Positions 23,859 through 35,400 of a DNA stretch of 64,000 bases are shown here, in pieces. Source of the stretch: Oryzias latipes (lineage: Eukaryota > Chordata > Actinopteri > Beloniformes > Adrianichthyidae); contig NC_019871.2 in the NCBI RefSeq assembly GCF_002234675.1, forward strand, positions 15,718,331 through 15,782,330, given 5' to 3'. The notes beneath the pieces are model-generated. The model had not been told where the DNA came from. It worked only from the letters and a program-made list of their open reading frames with translations, and searched no databases. The position numbers were made by a program, and so were the translations under genes. The stretch's first letter is position 1. Every line of letters starts with the position of its first letter.

Positions 23859-24404
23859 GACTATAGAACGACTGAGACCCAGATGCTGAAACCCGGAATG
23901 AGACACAGGACAGAGATGTCTTGGCGAGAAGGTAGATTTAATATGATGGCCAGACAGGTAGGTAACTGTTACTGGAGGTCCGAGAATGTAACTGCGGCTC
24001 GTGGCGTCACTGGTGGAACTGCTCGTTCGGGTCTGGAGTCGGCAGCGTGGATCCGTCTCGTGGGGCAGCTGGTTCGGCAGAGGCTCGTGGTGAGGATGGA
24101 GGGAACAGACCAGTAGAGGAGTCCGGATTACGGCTGCTGTGGGTGACCACTCGTGGCTGAGGTTTCCTGGAGACAGGTAAGACAGCATATGTTAACTACT
24201 TGGCTTAAGGCAAGGCAACAAAGCATGAACTTGACGTGAGGCCAAATATGCACCATCAGGGGCAACGGACTGGCGTTGAATGAAGATCCTGGAGCTCCTT
24301 AAGAAGGCAGGTGTGTCGATGAGGTGAGTGGAAGCAGCTGGGGATAATCAGGAACCAAGCGGAGAGGAGAGAGGGGGGAGGAGTCTGACAGAGGCACCAT
24401 GACA
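23853..24404 (-). repeat. 5' LTR of the gypsy element
   Basis: It is 552 bp with TG...CA ends. It contains the inferred promoter and the 11-nt segment (24264-24274) complementary to the primer-binding site. The gag ATG lies within its last 6 nt on the sense strand. Confidence 0.95.
24264..24305 (-). promoter_or_regulatory. Inferred LTR core promoter and transcript start
   Basis: On the sense strand a TATA-like TTCTTAAG (24298-24305) sits about 25-30 nt upstream of GCCAGTCCGTT (24274-24264). In Tf1/sushi elements the self-priming segment is the 5' end of the RNA, so transcription is inferred to begin at or near 24274. This would make U3 about 130 bp and R-U5 about 420 bp. Confidence 0.55.
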
Positions 24405-24874
24405 GAAAGACCCCAAACTCACCACCCCAGCAACAATATAGTGGTTACGTAAAAATAACTATAATAAACTATCTCCAGACCATAATCGAATTGAGTTTGT
24501 TGAGGTAGTTTGTTGAGTGTGTTGTCCAGCAACAGCCCCAAAACGTCACAGCTCTTAAGAAGATCTCCATGGAAGAATGGGCCAAAATAGGAGCTATAAT
24601 GTGTACAAACCAGGTAAAGACCTTCAGGAAACATTTAACCTCTGTCATTGATAACCAGGCTTTCATTATAAAGAAATTGTGTGAAATTGCATTATCGATC
24701 AGACTTACTTTTTGGACGATTACACAATTAAATTATTTAAAAAATATGTAATTGGATTTCCTCTATTCTATAACGTTCTGTCTCTCACCGTTCAAGTCTA
24801 CCCATGTACCTCTTTCATCTTTTAAGTGGTAAAACTTGCACAACTGAATGCCAAACACTTTTTGCCCTACTGTA

Positions 24875-27800
24875 GTGTAGGCTTTTTCTTTTGAGTCAAC
24901 GGCTCAATCTTTTCTTTAAAAAAATGTGTGAACATATTCAATTATGAGTGGAACACTTACGACTTCTTTTGAAAACCTCTGGAAAAAGTTATTCCATTTC
25001 TATGCATCCATTTCAACCGTGGTTATATGAGTGTATTCAGCCATTAAATTAAAATGCAAGGCAGCAAAATTACGGTGAAAAAACCTTATTCCTGTCTGAA
25101 CAAAACTTTGAAATCCAGAAAGAATGCTTGATGGAATTTAAAGTTGAGACGTTGACCCTTTTAACTATGCCAAAAATGTTCCATTAAATTTAAACAAACA
25201 AAAATGTGAACATTTCCAAGTCGGAAACTTACTTAAAACAAAAGTTTGATGAGCTGAAAAAGCACTGTTTTTTCAGCATCTTGTGTGCACAAGATACACT
25301 TTTGTGTTTAGAAAGAATAACGTGTTACATAGAATAATATACAGGAAAATGTTTATTTCCCATTTGAAACAGACTACAAGATAATGGCTTTTGTTTGCAA
25401 ACCCGTTGGAGTCCATTGGTACTAACATAAAAGTTGTAAAAGTATGTTGGATTTTGAACAAACTACACTAGTTTGTATTTTTCTGCTGTTTGCACTACTC
25501 GCTATCTTGTGAACACAGGATAAAAAAGGACGTGCTGTAACCATAGCTCTATGCAGAAAAACAATTACCCTAAAAGAGAAATAGAAGTAAAAAAAATAGT
25601 ACTGGTTTATGGAAAAAAATATTTTTTTTCTTCTACTTTACTGAAAAAGAATAAAAGATTAAAGTTTCCTCTGATATAATGAGTGAAGTCAAGATATTGT
25701 CAAGTATCAACCATTCACTCATGCTTTAGTTGAAAGTCTGTGGGTGGATTTTTTGTTGGCAAAATGCTCCTTTTTTTCCATCAGAAAGTGAAGAAGACAG
25801 TTTTCATGTGCTGCACATTAATTGGGACTAAAACGGAAAACTCTGTCATCCAAACCCTGTCTTGGCCCACTGACTTGTTGTTTTACATTTCTAATGTGCT
25901 TCCCTGGTCTACAAATGCAAAACCACAAATGCAGTGAAGTCTCCTCAGATAGGCAGGACACAATGAATCCCTCTTCTCCATTCTGTGCGTGCCACATGTC
26001 TGTTCACAGGCACGGCTCAGTGCACCACCCTCCACTGGAGCTCTGCCCAGCATTTCTCTGCGGTTTGTACTCAGATCTCAGGCTGCCTCCAGGGGATGGG
26101 TCCGCCGGCTCTGCAACACTAACAAGTGAGGGTCTTTTAGGAACTTTTACACTGGGGGCAAACAGGCTTGCTTTGTACTTGTTGAAAAGCCTTTGACCTC
26201 CAATGTATTTAAAAGATGGAAGAGTTCTACCTTCCTCTTCATCCTCATCTACACCTCTGATGGCAAGTCTGGCCTTACAGAAGTAGTGCAGATGATATCC
26301 TGCAGAGACAACAGGATGGGAACCATTCCCTCCTATACAACTCTGTCCATGCATGAAAATACCTTTTCTTTTCCAGTTTCTGGTTCTCTTTCCCATTTCT
26401 TAGTCCTCTGAGTGCTGTTAGTTACCATCTCATAAAAAAAGTGCACAGAAAAGAGTGATTAGCTTGTAAACTGAGAAACAATGGTTTCTTCCCTTTTATT
26501 GAAAATCAACGTCTTTAGAGGTGAAATCATCTTTTTCTTCTCTGGCTTCTTCATTGCTACACAAATATTGTTGAGAATTCATCATAACCAAAGCTGTTTA
26601 AACACCAGTGATTTCAGACAAGCTTCAAATAAACTAGACAATTGTTCCTATAAGACATTTGCTGCTGTGTGAAGGCAGCTTAGTGTCTCTCAGTGCCTGT
26701 AAACTATAGCTCGGACTCTCATTTCCATTTCCTTTTTTCACGTTCTCTTATCATCTCTCCTTTTTGACAAAATGGGAATTTCCTGGAGGAGCTTTCTGTG
26801 TCCTAAATGAAAGAAAGAAAAAGACAGTGAAACTCTCAAGAGAAATAAATTCCGACTGCTTAAAAAGCTGCTGTCATAATTTGCTCTTTTCAGTTGTGAT
26901 GCAGCCAGCCTCACTACAGTGGCTTGCTTTACTCCATGTGATATCTCCTTACACACATACTGTTGCGCATGCACGTACACAGCGAGTCATACATTGTCAG
27001 TTGCTTCAAACAAGCTATTCTATGCAGCCTGAAGCACATCTATGGTGAACCCTGCTGCGTGTGATCGTTTGTCTTTTGTACCAGCCCTCAGTTGATCATC
27101 AAATAAATTAAAAGTTCCTTTTCTCTGTGCTCCCTGTTGACTCTATCGACTCAGTTTCAAGGTTTTGACTTCTGGGGTCTCCTTCCAGCCCAATCCTTTT
27201 TGTGTTTTTCTTTTTTTTTTTGTCTTTGTTCAGTGTGCACACGGTCCGTAGGAGGATTTTCTGTTTTTCCTAAACTGTCAAAATGCTTCTAGACTTCATA
27301 TATGAAAGTTATAGTGAAACCAAGTCACTGCTTTAGTTGTTCTGCTCAAAAGACTTCTAAGGCAATGCTCTTAAATGGAATGTTCTTAAATTTTTAATTG
27401 AGCTTTAATGCAAAAAAAACACAAAATATCACTAAGTATTTGTGCCTAGTTTCTTGCCACATATCCTTTTCACACTTAACACATAACTACCTCACTGGTA
27501 ACTTTTGAGTGATACATAAGGGCACATTTTAATCATGACTTAAGAAAAAATCTCTAATGAAACTAGTAATTTGGTAATAATATACATATAATTCTTTATC
27601 CTAAAGCATGTCTTGTTCTAATTATTGGTCTGGAGAGACAGTTGGACATTTGTAGCGCTTAAAATAGGATATTTTGAGGCAAAAAGTAAAAGCATGTATA
27701 CATATACTGCGTATAAATGTACACTGTTATTTTAAGATATTATTTCCAATGATGAGAACAATTTAACTCAATATGAGTGTTTATATAGGTCATTTTAATA

Positions 27801-28129
27801 TCAAATTTTGCCATAAAAGAGCAGAATATCACAACTCATTTAAAAAAATCTTAAAGAGTCAAATTCTGGTCATTCTAATGGCAGACAATTTTACTCATAA
27901 CAAATTAAAAACATCTTGTATTCTTTATGTTTTAACTTGTTTTGAGGAGGACATTTTTTCTAGTGTTGGCACGATATCAAACATTCAAACTCAACTAAGA
28001 ATCCAGCTTAGTGGGAGGAGTCGTGTCTTTTTGTCCTTAGTCTCAGTTTCTGCAAAACACTTGATGAATAACTTGAATTATAGACAAGCCATGTTTGTTT
28101 AATTACAAGTTCACACTTACCAGATCAGC
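24875..28129. other. Non-coding stretch apart from one doubtful open frame
   Basis: It is AT-rich, with no recognisable repeat ends. The only frame with coding-like composition is described separately at 26004-26396. Confidence 0.4.
26004..26396 (-). other. Open frame of uncertain coding status
   Basis: This 130-codon frame contains a mixed-composition stretch (KARLAIRGVDEDEEEGRTLP, then SFKYIGGQRLFNKYKASLFA, then PKRPSLVSVAEPADPSPGG) less repetitive than neighbouring open frames. It could be part of an exon or an old retrocopy. I recognise no family, and no partner exon is evident. A possible acceptor (CTCTGCAG) lies upstream on the same strand. Confidence 0.2.
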
Positions 28130-28139
28130 ACTACTAGAT

Positions 28140-28640
28140 TCAGACAAAATGGTCAGCAACACTCTCCTCACTGCCTTTAGCCACTGCGCTGAAAAGAGTG
28201 ATGACTCTGCAGAGGTAATATGTGCTTCCTGAGAAGCTAGAATTTGTCAGTATTTGAAGAACAGTGCTACAGATCTTGTACGAGTCTGAAGCAGCCAGCA
28301 TCAGCCTGTGTGCTGTTGTATCCCAGAGCAGCAGACAAAGGAAGGTGAAGGAGGCTGACACACTCACAAGATCATCAGGAAGGTCACCGGTGTTGTGGGG
28401 GGAGCAGCTGGACTCCCTAACAGTGGTGATGGAGAAGAGGATGTTGTACAAAATAAGGACAATATTAGCTTTTTCCTCACACCTCATCCATAATAAGCTG
28501 ATCAGCTACAAGAGCTTGTTTTGCTGATTTATTAACCCTGCACCTCAGAGCGACACAGGAAATTATTTTCTGCCTGTCACCACCAAGCTGTTTAACTCTT
28601 CACTGTAACTACACTGTGATGAGTCACCTGGACACCCATT
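28140..28640 (+). mobile_element. Degenerate Rex1-like LINE C-terminal fragment
   Basis: The plus strand encodes LDSLTVVMEKRMLYKIRTIL, then SSHLIHNKLISYKSLFC. After a stop comes APQSDTGNYFLPVTTKLFNS. The order (hydrophobic block, short Ser/His block, then FLPV..KLFNS) follows the C-terminus of fish Rex1/Babar-type LINE ORFs. Several stops make it dead. The assignment is from remembered motifs. Confidence 0.45.
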
Positions 28641-30074
28641 ACTTTAAAATTGCCTTAAGTCATGTCTTTTGGTGTATTAATATAGACTAACTTATTAAAA
28701 AAGGTAGGTTTAAATAATTTTGCTGTATCGTAAAAAGACAAAAATGAATATACCTTTATTACATTTTATTTTGCTGAAAGCACTTAACGTGGCCTAGCAT
28801 CCTGATGTGTTTAGCTGAAAATGTGTGCTGTTCTGAGCCCACCAGCTATCTGGGGAGTTTATTTATTTATTTCAGACTGTGGTCTTACGGACAGTGAAGT
28901 GACATGCTTACAGCATGTCACTCAGCACCAGGCTGCTCTCACCTATCAAGTATAAGTCAATCACTTCTTGTAGAAAAAGAGAATAACACTTTTTTTTTCT
29001 AAATTGTGTATCCAAACACTTTTCTACGACGGAGTATTAGGGCCACCAAAAAAAAAAAAAAAAAAGGAAAATTACGACATTTTATCTCGTAAATTTAAGA
29101 GAAAAAAGTCATAGATTAACAAGGAGAAAACACCGAAGTTGTCCGTTCATCGGAGCATCGCTTAAAGATGAAAGATTTGGAGCCTTTTGTGAAGCTTTAT
29201 TTCCAGGTTTATTATAGGTTTAAAACAAAGAGATCCTGAACCTTTGGCGACTCAAAATCAGATTATTGTCAGTGGAGCCGGTTTTCCGGGGTTCAGTGTC
29301 AGTAAAGCGGAGTTTCATATGTAAAATAAGGAGCTCAGAGACACGTTTGGGTGCAGAGGATCGCTGCAGCTTTTATTCTCCTTTTCATTCACAAACCCTG
29401 AAGTTCATCTCAGTGGCGGTTCTACACTAACTTACTCCCTGGGCGAGCAACCCCACAGGCGCCCCCCCCCCCCCCCCCCCCCCCCGCACACATACAAAAT
29501 TTGACAACATCCTGTTGTGTTCCCTATCTTCAATTTAGCCATTTTACACAAAAAATGCATGTATTTTCTAGACTCGTATTACAGGGGGGTCAAACTCAGT
29601 CACACAGGGGGCCTAAGTTAAAAACATAAACCCTAAATAACTTGTAATATTTTGCTCTCCATAGAAATATATTCTGTCAAAATTATACAAATATGAACAT
29701 GCTGCAGAACAAAACAAAGAAAGCCTGGAAATATTAATAAGAAATTACAAATCAAATATTTCCGTTTTTTTTTTTTTGCTCTTTCATCATTTTTTAGAGC
29801 ATTTTTTTTTAGAGCTGGACTCCTGCTTCATTTTTAGCAATAATTTCTTAATGTGTGACGTCCTGTGTGTGTCTTTGTGAAACATATCAGAGGGATTAGA
29901 TCTAAAAAAAAAACTTATTGTGATTTTATGTCTTATAAAACATTAAAGACTAAATCATAGAATTCATCAGTGGGATTACTCCAAAAATATTTGGCATTTC
30001 TCTAAATTTGTGCAACACCAACAGCAGAAATCCTCCAAAAAAACTCAATCCATAAAAAATGGTCTGCGCCCATC
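28641..30074. other. Non-coding stretch with homopolymers
   Basis: An A18 run is at 29048-29065 and a C24 run at 29462-29485. The segment near 29410 (CTCAGTGGCGGTTCTACACT) resembles a hAT-type terminus, but no matching end was found. Confidence 0.4.
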
Positions 30075-30079
30075 ACCCC

Positions 30080-30461
30080 TGTTACGGTTTCTGTTTCTTT
30101 GCCCTTGTGGTTTGTTTCCTTTTTGTTTTGGCATGTTTTGAGTTTAACTTCCTGTTTTATTTTGTAGGGTTTCCTGTTTCGTTTTTGTTGTGAGTTTAAC
30201 TTTGGTTCCCCATCCTTCCTGATTGTGTTCACCTGTGTCTCGGTTGTCTGTATGTATTTAAGTCTTGTCATTCCCTTCCTCCTGGGCTGGTCCATAGTAT
30301 GTTAGTCTGCTCTCCCCGTTTCGAGTGTTTAGTGTTCTAGCCTGCCGTCTGCAGTGGTTTGTGTCCTTAGTTTTGTTTATTAAAGCCCCCGTTCCCCTGC
30401 AACCTCCTGCCTCCTCTCGCTCTCTGCGCCTGGGTGCTTCCTCCCTTCTCCCCCCGTAACA
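30080..30461 (+). mobile_element. Solo LTR of a gypsy-type retrotransposon
   Basis: The 382-bp segment has ends TGTTACGG...CCGTAACA and a perfect 5-bp duplication ACCCC on both sides (30075-30079 and 30462-30466). It contains a TATTTAAG TATA-like box near 30256 and TTTATTAAAG near 30376. No internal region adjoins, so it arose by LTR-LTR recombination. Confidence 0.88.
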
Positions 30462-30466
30462 ACCCC

Positions 30467-32199
30467 TCCCCCTCCCCTTCCCTCTGACACACGCGGCTCC
30501 GTCTCTATGACGGGAGGCGCAGCTGCGGCCCAGAGTTGATTGTCAGATAGAAAAAGACTCCCAATCACCTGTTAGTGTGATTCAGCCAGCCACCGGCGTG
30601 TTGCGCCCCCCTCTCGAGTTTTTTGACTTATGTTCCAAAGACTACCGGAAAGAGGTGTGGCCGCAAGCATCTTGCAGCAGAGGGCGGTGGTCACGTGCGC
30701 GTCGGGTCTGCTGTGTCGGAGCAAGTAATTGTGGGAAATAATCTCCATTGCCTGCTTTTGTCGAAATTGGGTTGAGCACGGGTGTTTGTTCTGCCTAATT
30801 CCTTTTCATGTGCCTGTTTTACGTTGTTTTACTCTGAGTTATTTCATTTTTTTTGTTTTTTTTTTTGCACCATAAGTGTAAAGGGGAAACAGGATGAAGA
30901 CATTCTTAAGAGTCTGATGTGTCAAGATAAAACCGTCACTGGTTCATCTGTCACCTTACCTCATGAACCTGTCATCAGATCCGAACACCAATGCGGAAGT
31001 AAACGAGAAAAATGTGCCAAAAGAATTTTTTTTTTTTAATTTTTATTTAGTTTTGCTGACAGTGTATGTGGAACAATACATTTTGATTTTCCACCATTAA
31101 ACACTCCTACATATTATTAGCTACCTGCTTATAAAGGCTTGCTAGCACAGTGAGATCATAGGAACATACTTTTCTGACTTTGTAACAACCTTGACAGAAA
31201 AACTGAGGATTTATCGATAGAGATTGTGCAAACACTTATCTGTGGGGGATTATATTTACATTAAGTCCAGAAATACTAGGCTGTAAATTATAAAAATGCA
31301 TCTTCTATGCCAACTTTGTCATGTGCAGGGTCAAGGGGAACTGCTGGGGCCAATCCCAGCTCCTGAGCCGCACCATAAACAAGTTGCTAGTCCACTGCTG
31401 GCAAATGAGTCATAAATCTGTATGCGATAATAAATACCATAAAGTGGACCAAAACCTAAATAATAATCCTTTTTTTTCCATTTGGCTGTTTGGAAACATA
31501 AGTTTACTTCTGATATGTTAAAGAATTAGATCTTGTAGACTGGGGCAGACCAGGGACATTCAGGGAAAATACTTTTCGTATTCAACTTGATTCTAAATTT
31601 CAAAGCCAATAAATCTGCTGAGGCCTAGATTGCAGGATAGTGCTTTTCAAAAAATGAAAATATTGCAGTCTTCAACTGTAATGATTTATTACAGTACAAT
31701 TAGTGTTTAATTTGTCTACTATTCCAAGGTGCAGAATTATTCACGGTTGGCCAATAATGGTGATTTATGTCTCTCTTTGAGTTAAACAAACATTTAATGT
31801 TAACAGATAATTAATGTCACTGCAAAATGCACAGCAGTCACATTAGTAGTCGATACTCTTACCTAAATTTTTCACAATTCTGTAAAAAATGTAAGTCTAA
31901 GAACAGAAAAACAATACTTATTTTTTATTAAATATAGAATCCATCTATCTAGTATTTGTAGAGTACTTAAAATTGTTCAAAAATTATCACAATATGCAGG
32001 CCCTTATCTGCCCTTTCGTGCAGGAAAATAGTGGCTTTTCCCCCCATAGCTGCCACTTGTTCATATTGGAGTGTACAACCACCTGCACTTGTTTTGATTT
32101 TGTTTTACAATGTGAGATGTGTTTTTTGTGTTCGTCTCGGCATTGAAGCATCTTGGCTTGTTTTCTTATCTTTGGATTTAGTCTCGGTCTCTTAATTAA
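30467..32199. other. GC-rich patch followed by AT-rich non-coding DNA
   Basis: 30467-30780 is GC-rich with CpGs and could be a promoter or part of a repeat. A frame at 30890-31039 (KGKQDEDILKSLMCQDKTVTG...) follows an acceptor-like T-rich tract but ends in low complexity. I cannot assign it. Confidence 0.3.
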
Positions 32200-32405
32200 T
32201 GCTTGTGCTATCCTGGGCACTTTGACATTGGGAGTTGGGTCATCTAGACCCACGAGACAGTGCTCTGAACCTTTTTTCTTCAATGATTTGTGATTTTCAT
32301 TGGTGTCAATGGATTACATAAAAATCTTTCCACCATTATCTACCTTTGTCTTGTTAGGGAGAACATGTTATTGTAAGGGTGGGATCATCTAAGATAGCAC
32401 AAGGG
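32200..32405 (+). mobile_element. TTAA-flanked MITE-like element, copy 2
   Basis: It follows TTAA (32196-32199), starts TGCTTGTGCTATCCTGG and ends AGATAGCACAAGGG before TTA. The ends are inverted repeats of GCTTGTGCTATC type. It is the best-preserved member; copy 1 is at 5093-5277. Confidence 0.7.
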
Positions 32406-35400
32406 TTACAACTATTGAACTTACCTTCCTGCTTTTAGGTTGTTAGATTTACCTTCCAGATATTTTGATGTAAAAAGAAAATTGAAGAAGGCTTCCTGTT
32501 GGCTCCAGCAGTTCCATAAAGCAGCAGCAGCTCCTTTGAGTGTTAGAATTCTCACTAATGATGCATCTGACTCCTGCACCTGAACTCATTTATTTCACCC
32601 ATTATTTTAAATAAAAGACTCTTAAGGCAAATCCAAGTGATTGAGATTTTAGAATAATACAGTTTTTTAAAGTAATAAACACTTTTGTTTTCAGGGAGTG
32701 CCAAGCTGAGATTTTAGTAGTGGTGAGGGTGTTAAGCCTAAAATTGTAAAACTGCTTATGGTCCCAATTCTCACTTCTTTTATAGCCGCTTCAAAACATC
32801 TTCTTTGCATCTTAGAGGCACTTGGCCAGAGTCTAAAAAGTTTTCATGAATTTAATCATTGCATAAAAATTCTTTCTTGTCATGGTTCAGAACCTCCTTT
32901 AAAATGTATTCCTTCTCGAATCTCCTCCACTGCTGAAATGTGATGTGCAGTAGACATCTCTGCCAGAAGGACTTTAGAACATTTCCATCTGCTTCATTAT
33001 CAATTGTCATCACAGTCCCCAATTTCTATGTAACAGCCACCTTTCTCTTTGCTCCTGTGGTAGTCATTTAGAGTGCATTGGAAAGCGTAAATTATAGAGG
33101 ATGTATCACACATTCCAGCTCTTTTTCCCTTCATTTAATCATCTAAGTCAGTTTCTTGATTAAAACATTGTTCTGATAGAAATTTGGAAAACTGTTACAA
33201 ATGTGTTGTGATCAAAAACCTGAGAAATTTGTGAAATTTAGCTTTCTCTATTGATGTAGAATTTCTAACAAATTTAAGAAAGTAATTTTTACCTAACCTG
33301 ACTATTAGGTGTCTCTTTGATTAGCTGCATGAACATCAATGGTGGACATCACTGACAGTGCTTCATATAGCACAGAACAACATGATTTTCTGGATTTAGT
33401 TCCAGGTGGATCACAAAATAAAACCAGTACTTCACCAACATAAACCAGCAAGACATCCTTTCTGATTTATGCTGTATTTTTCATCGAGGTAACAGCTTTA
33501 ATAAAATTTTAAATCTCCAATAGTCAGACATTTTTATTGTACATTAACATTTCAGTACAAGTATGGAACATGTACAAATTATATTGTATGAAAGATGCCT
33601 CCTGCAGCTGTATGATGATCTGAAACAGCATTAGGAGTATGTACAGTGGTGATACTGAGTTTAGTCCTGGAATTTTTTTTTGCAGTCAATGTGACTTTTC
33701 AGTCATTATCTACTGCTAAATAACTGTCTGTTTGATCTTATTATTCACCTTGTTGGACCGTATTCCTTTTTCAAAGACTGATGGCCATAAACATTCATTA
33801 GAATGAAAAAATATTCTCGCCCTGTGACCAGCATCCACTCAATCTTTGTCTCCTGTTCTCATAATGGAAATATTCATTTAGAAGATTTAATAGAAAAAAA
33901 TCGGCACTATACTTCCTATGCAATGCTCTTCCAATGCTTTAATTTTGTTTACTCATCTTTACTGACCGTTTATATTTTCATCAGAGCTTTTCATTGGAAA
34001 TGCATTTTTATGCTATATATGATTGCTTAGTTAGAGCCAAATCATTTTTGCATTAAGAAAACTGCACAAAAAATTGCCTTTTTATTTGAGACACATTCTG
34101 TACCCACAGACTGATCTGCACAGTTTAAAGACCCTTTATTTTCTCAAACCTCTTATCTATCAGAGAGCAAACCCACAGTATGTACAAAATCACTTTTCTG
34201 GAAATGTGCAAGTTAGTTAACTTTGTTCAGCAAGAAATTTATTGACATTATCTTAGACTTTCTTCGTTTGGATTTTTAAATGGTCTGAACATCCTAATCT
34301 TTCTAACATTAACCACCTCCTCCATGAATTTACTAAAAAAATCGGTTCAGTATCCAAAGAGGAGGAGAGGACACACAACAACTAAACAATTTATGAGGCA
34401 GTAAATCATCTACTCAATCACTCACCTAAGATCATAACTAATAAATGCTAGCATACAAAACTCACATTCTGCAAAGTGACTATTGATCACTAATCAATGT
34501 GCTGTATTCAAGCCTAACTATGATGCCTGGTGGCAGACAGCAAGCTGCATCAAGGCTTCTTGTAAACATTGATAATCAGGCTGTATTCTGTTCATCGGAG
34601 GGTAAACACATTAACCATCAGAATGCAAAAATATTGCAACTATCAGCAGCTTAAATGAGAAACCTCTGTCCTTGTCAGATAAATGTTTCAGTAAGTGTGG
34701 CAATAATTCTGCTCAACGTTCATAACTGATGATTAATGTCAGTGCATTAATGTCAAAGTGGACTTAACAGCAGGGGGAGACAAAGACCCTTTAGAGAGAA
34801 AGACATTCTCAATCACAGATAAAATGATAAATGAGTCCAAAGGATATTTTTATCATGTTTCAATAAAAATAGCTACACCTCTCACTTTTCTGGCATCTAT
34901 TAGGAATCAAGAGGAGTACGGTCTGGTGCAGGGAAAAAAAAAGGGGTGGGGGGGTGCTTTGGTCCCTTATCACCAAATTCAAGAGTTGTTAACTGTCACT
35001 TCCGTGGTTGGGATGCGGCCCTAAACAGCTCATTCAGACTGGAGCTGCTGAGCATGATGGTTCATTTGGAACGTATCTGCAGGATGTGGGGCATGTTACT
35101 AGGTTGTATCCTGAGGGAGCTACATTGGGACAATAGCACGGAAAAGCGGAAGAGACAGCTATTTATTGGAGGCTACAGAATTGCACTCTCACAGTGTATC
35201 TGAAAGCCATAATGGCATATTGTTGGTGAGTTTATAGATTGTGGTGGACAATCAATAACCAATTTATGTGAACTTGATTCATGGCCGTAAAGGGCACACC
35301 CGTAGAAAAAGGCTTTTTAATGTTTGTGGTGACATTTCTTCTATACTTTTGCTGCTTGTTACACGTCTGGCTTCCTCTTGAATGAAGCAGTTATTAGTGC

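Larger units (their letters stand above)
18953..24404 (-). mobile_element. Near-intact Ty3/gypsy (Tf1/sushi-type chromovirus) LTR retrotransposon
   Basis: The full-length element lies in minus orientation. From its 5' end it has LTR, self-complementary primer site, gag, -1 frameshift signal, pol (protease, reverse transcriptase, RNase H, integrase, chromodomain), polypurine tract, LTR. A 5-bp GAAAG duplication flanks it (18948-18952 and 24405-24409). The Gag zinc-knuckle region ([18 protein letters not shown]...CFYCGAKGH) resembles the sushi-class Gag from which mammalian PEG10/RTL genes derive. LTR identity is 550/552 by eye, so insertion was recent. The only obvious lesion is the stop at 19891-19893 in pol. 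Confidence 0.95.
17961..24874 (+). mobile_element. Tc1-like DNA transposon relic, split by a gypsy insertion
   Basis: The left end (AACAGTGAAGCAAAATCGTA) and right end (CACTTTTTGCCCTACTGTA) are decayed Tc1 terminal repeats. Sub-terminal blocks also correspond: GGTCTGTAATGTTAATCAAC...GAGAGACAGAG on the left and GTCTCTCACCGTTC...TTTTAAGTGGTAAAACTTGC on the right. The transposase starts at ATG 18289 (MIKTKELSED...) but meets a stop after about 20 codons. Later segments (TGGAGCTCTTTGATGG, then GTGAAGCATGTGGGTGG) are recognisable Tc1 transposase DNA. Without the inserted 5.45 kb and its duplication the relic is about 1.46 kb, close to the usual size of fish Tc1 elements. Confidence 0.8.

Noticed and set aside
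30782..31039. 85-codon plus frame with KGKQDEDILKSL...
   Set aside because: Half of it is low-complexity Phe/Cys sequence and it ends in a poly-T run. The middle part looks less random, but no family or partner exon was recognised.
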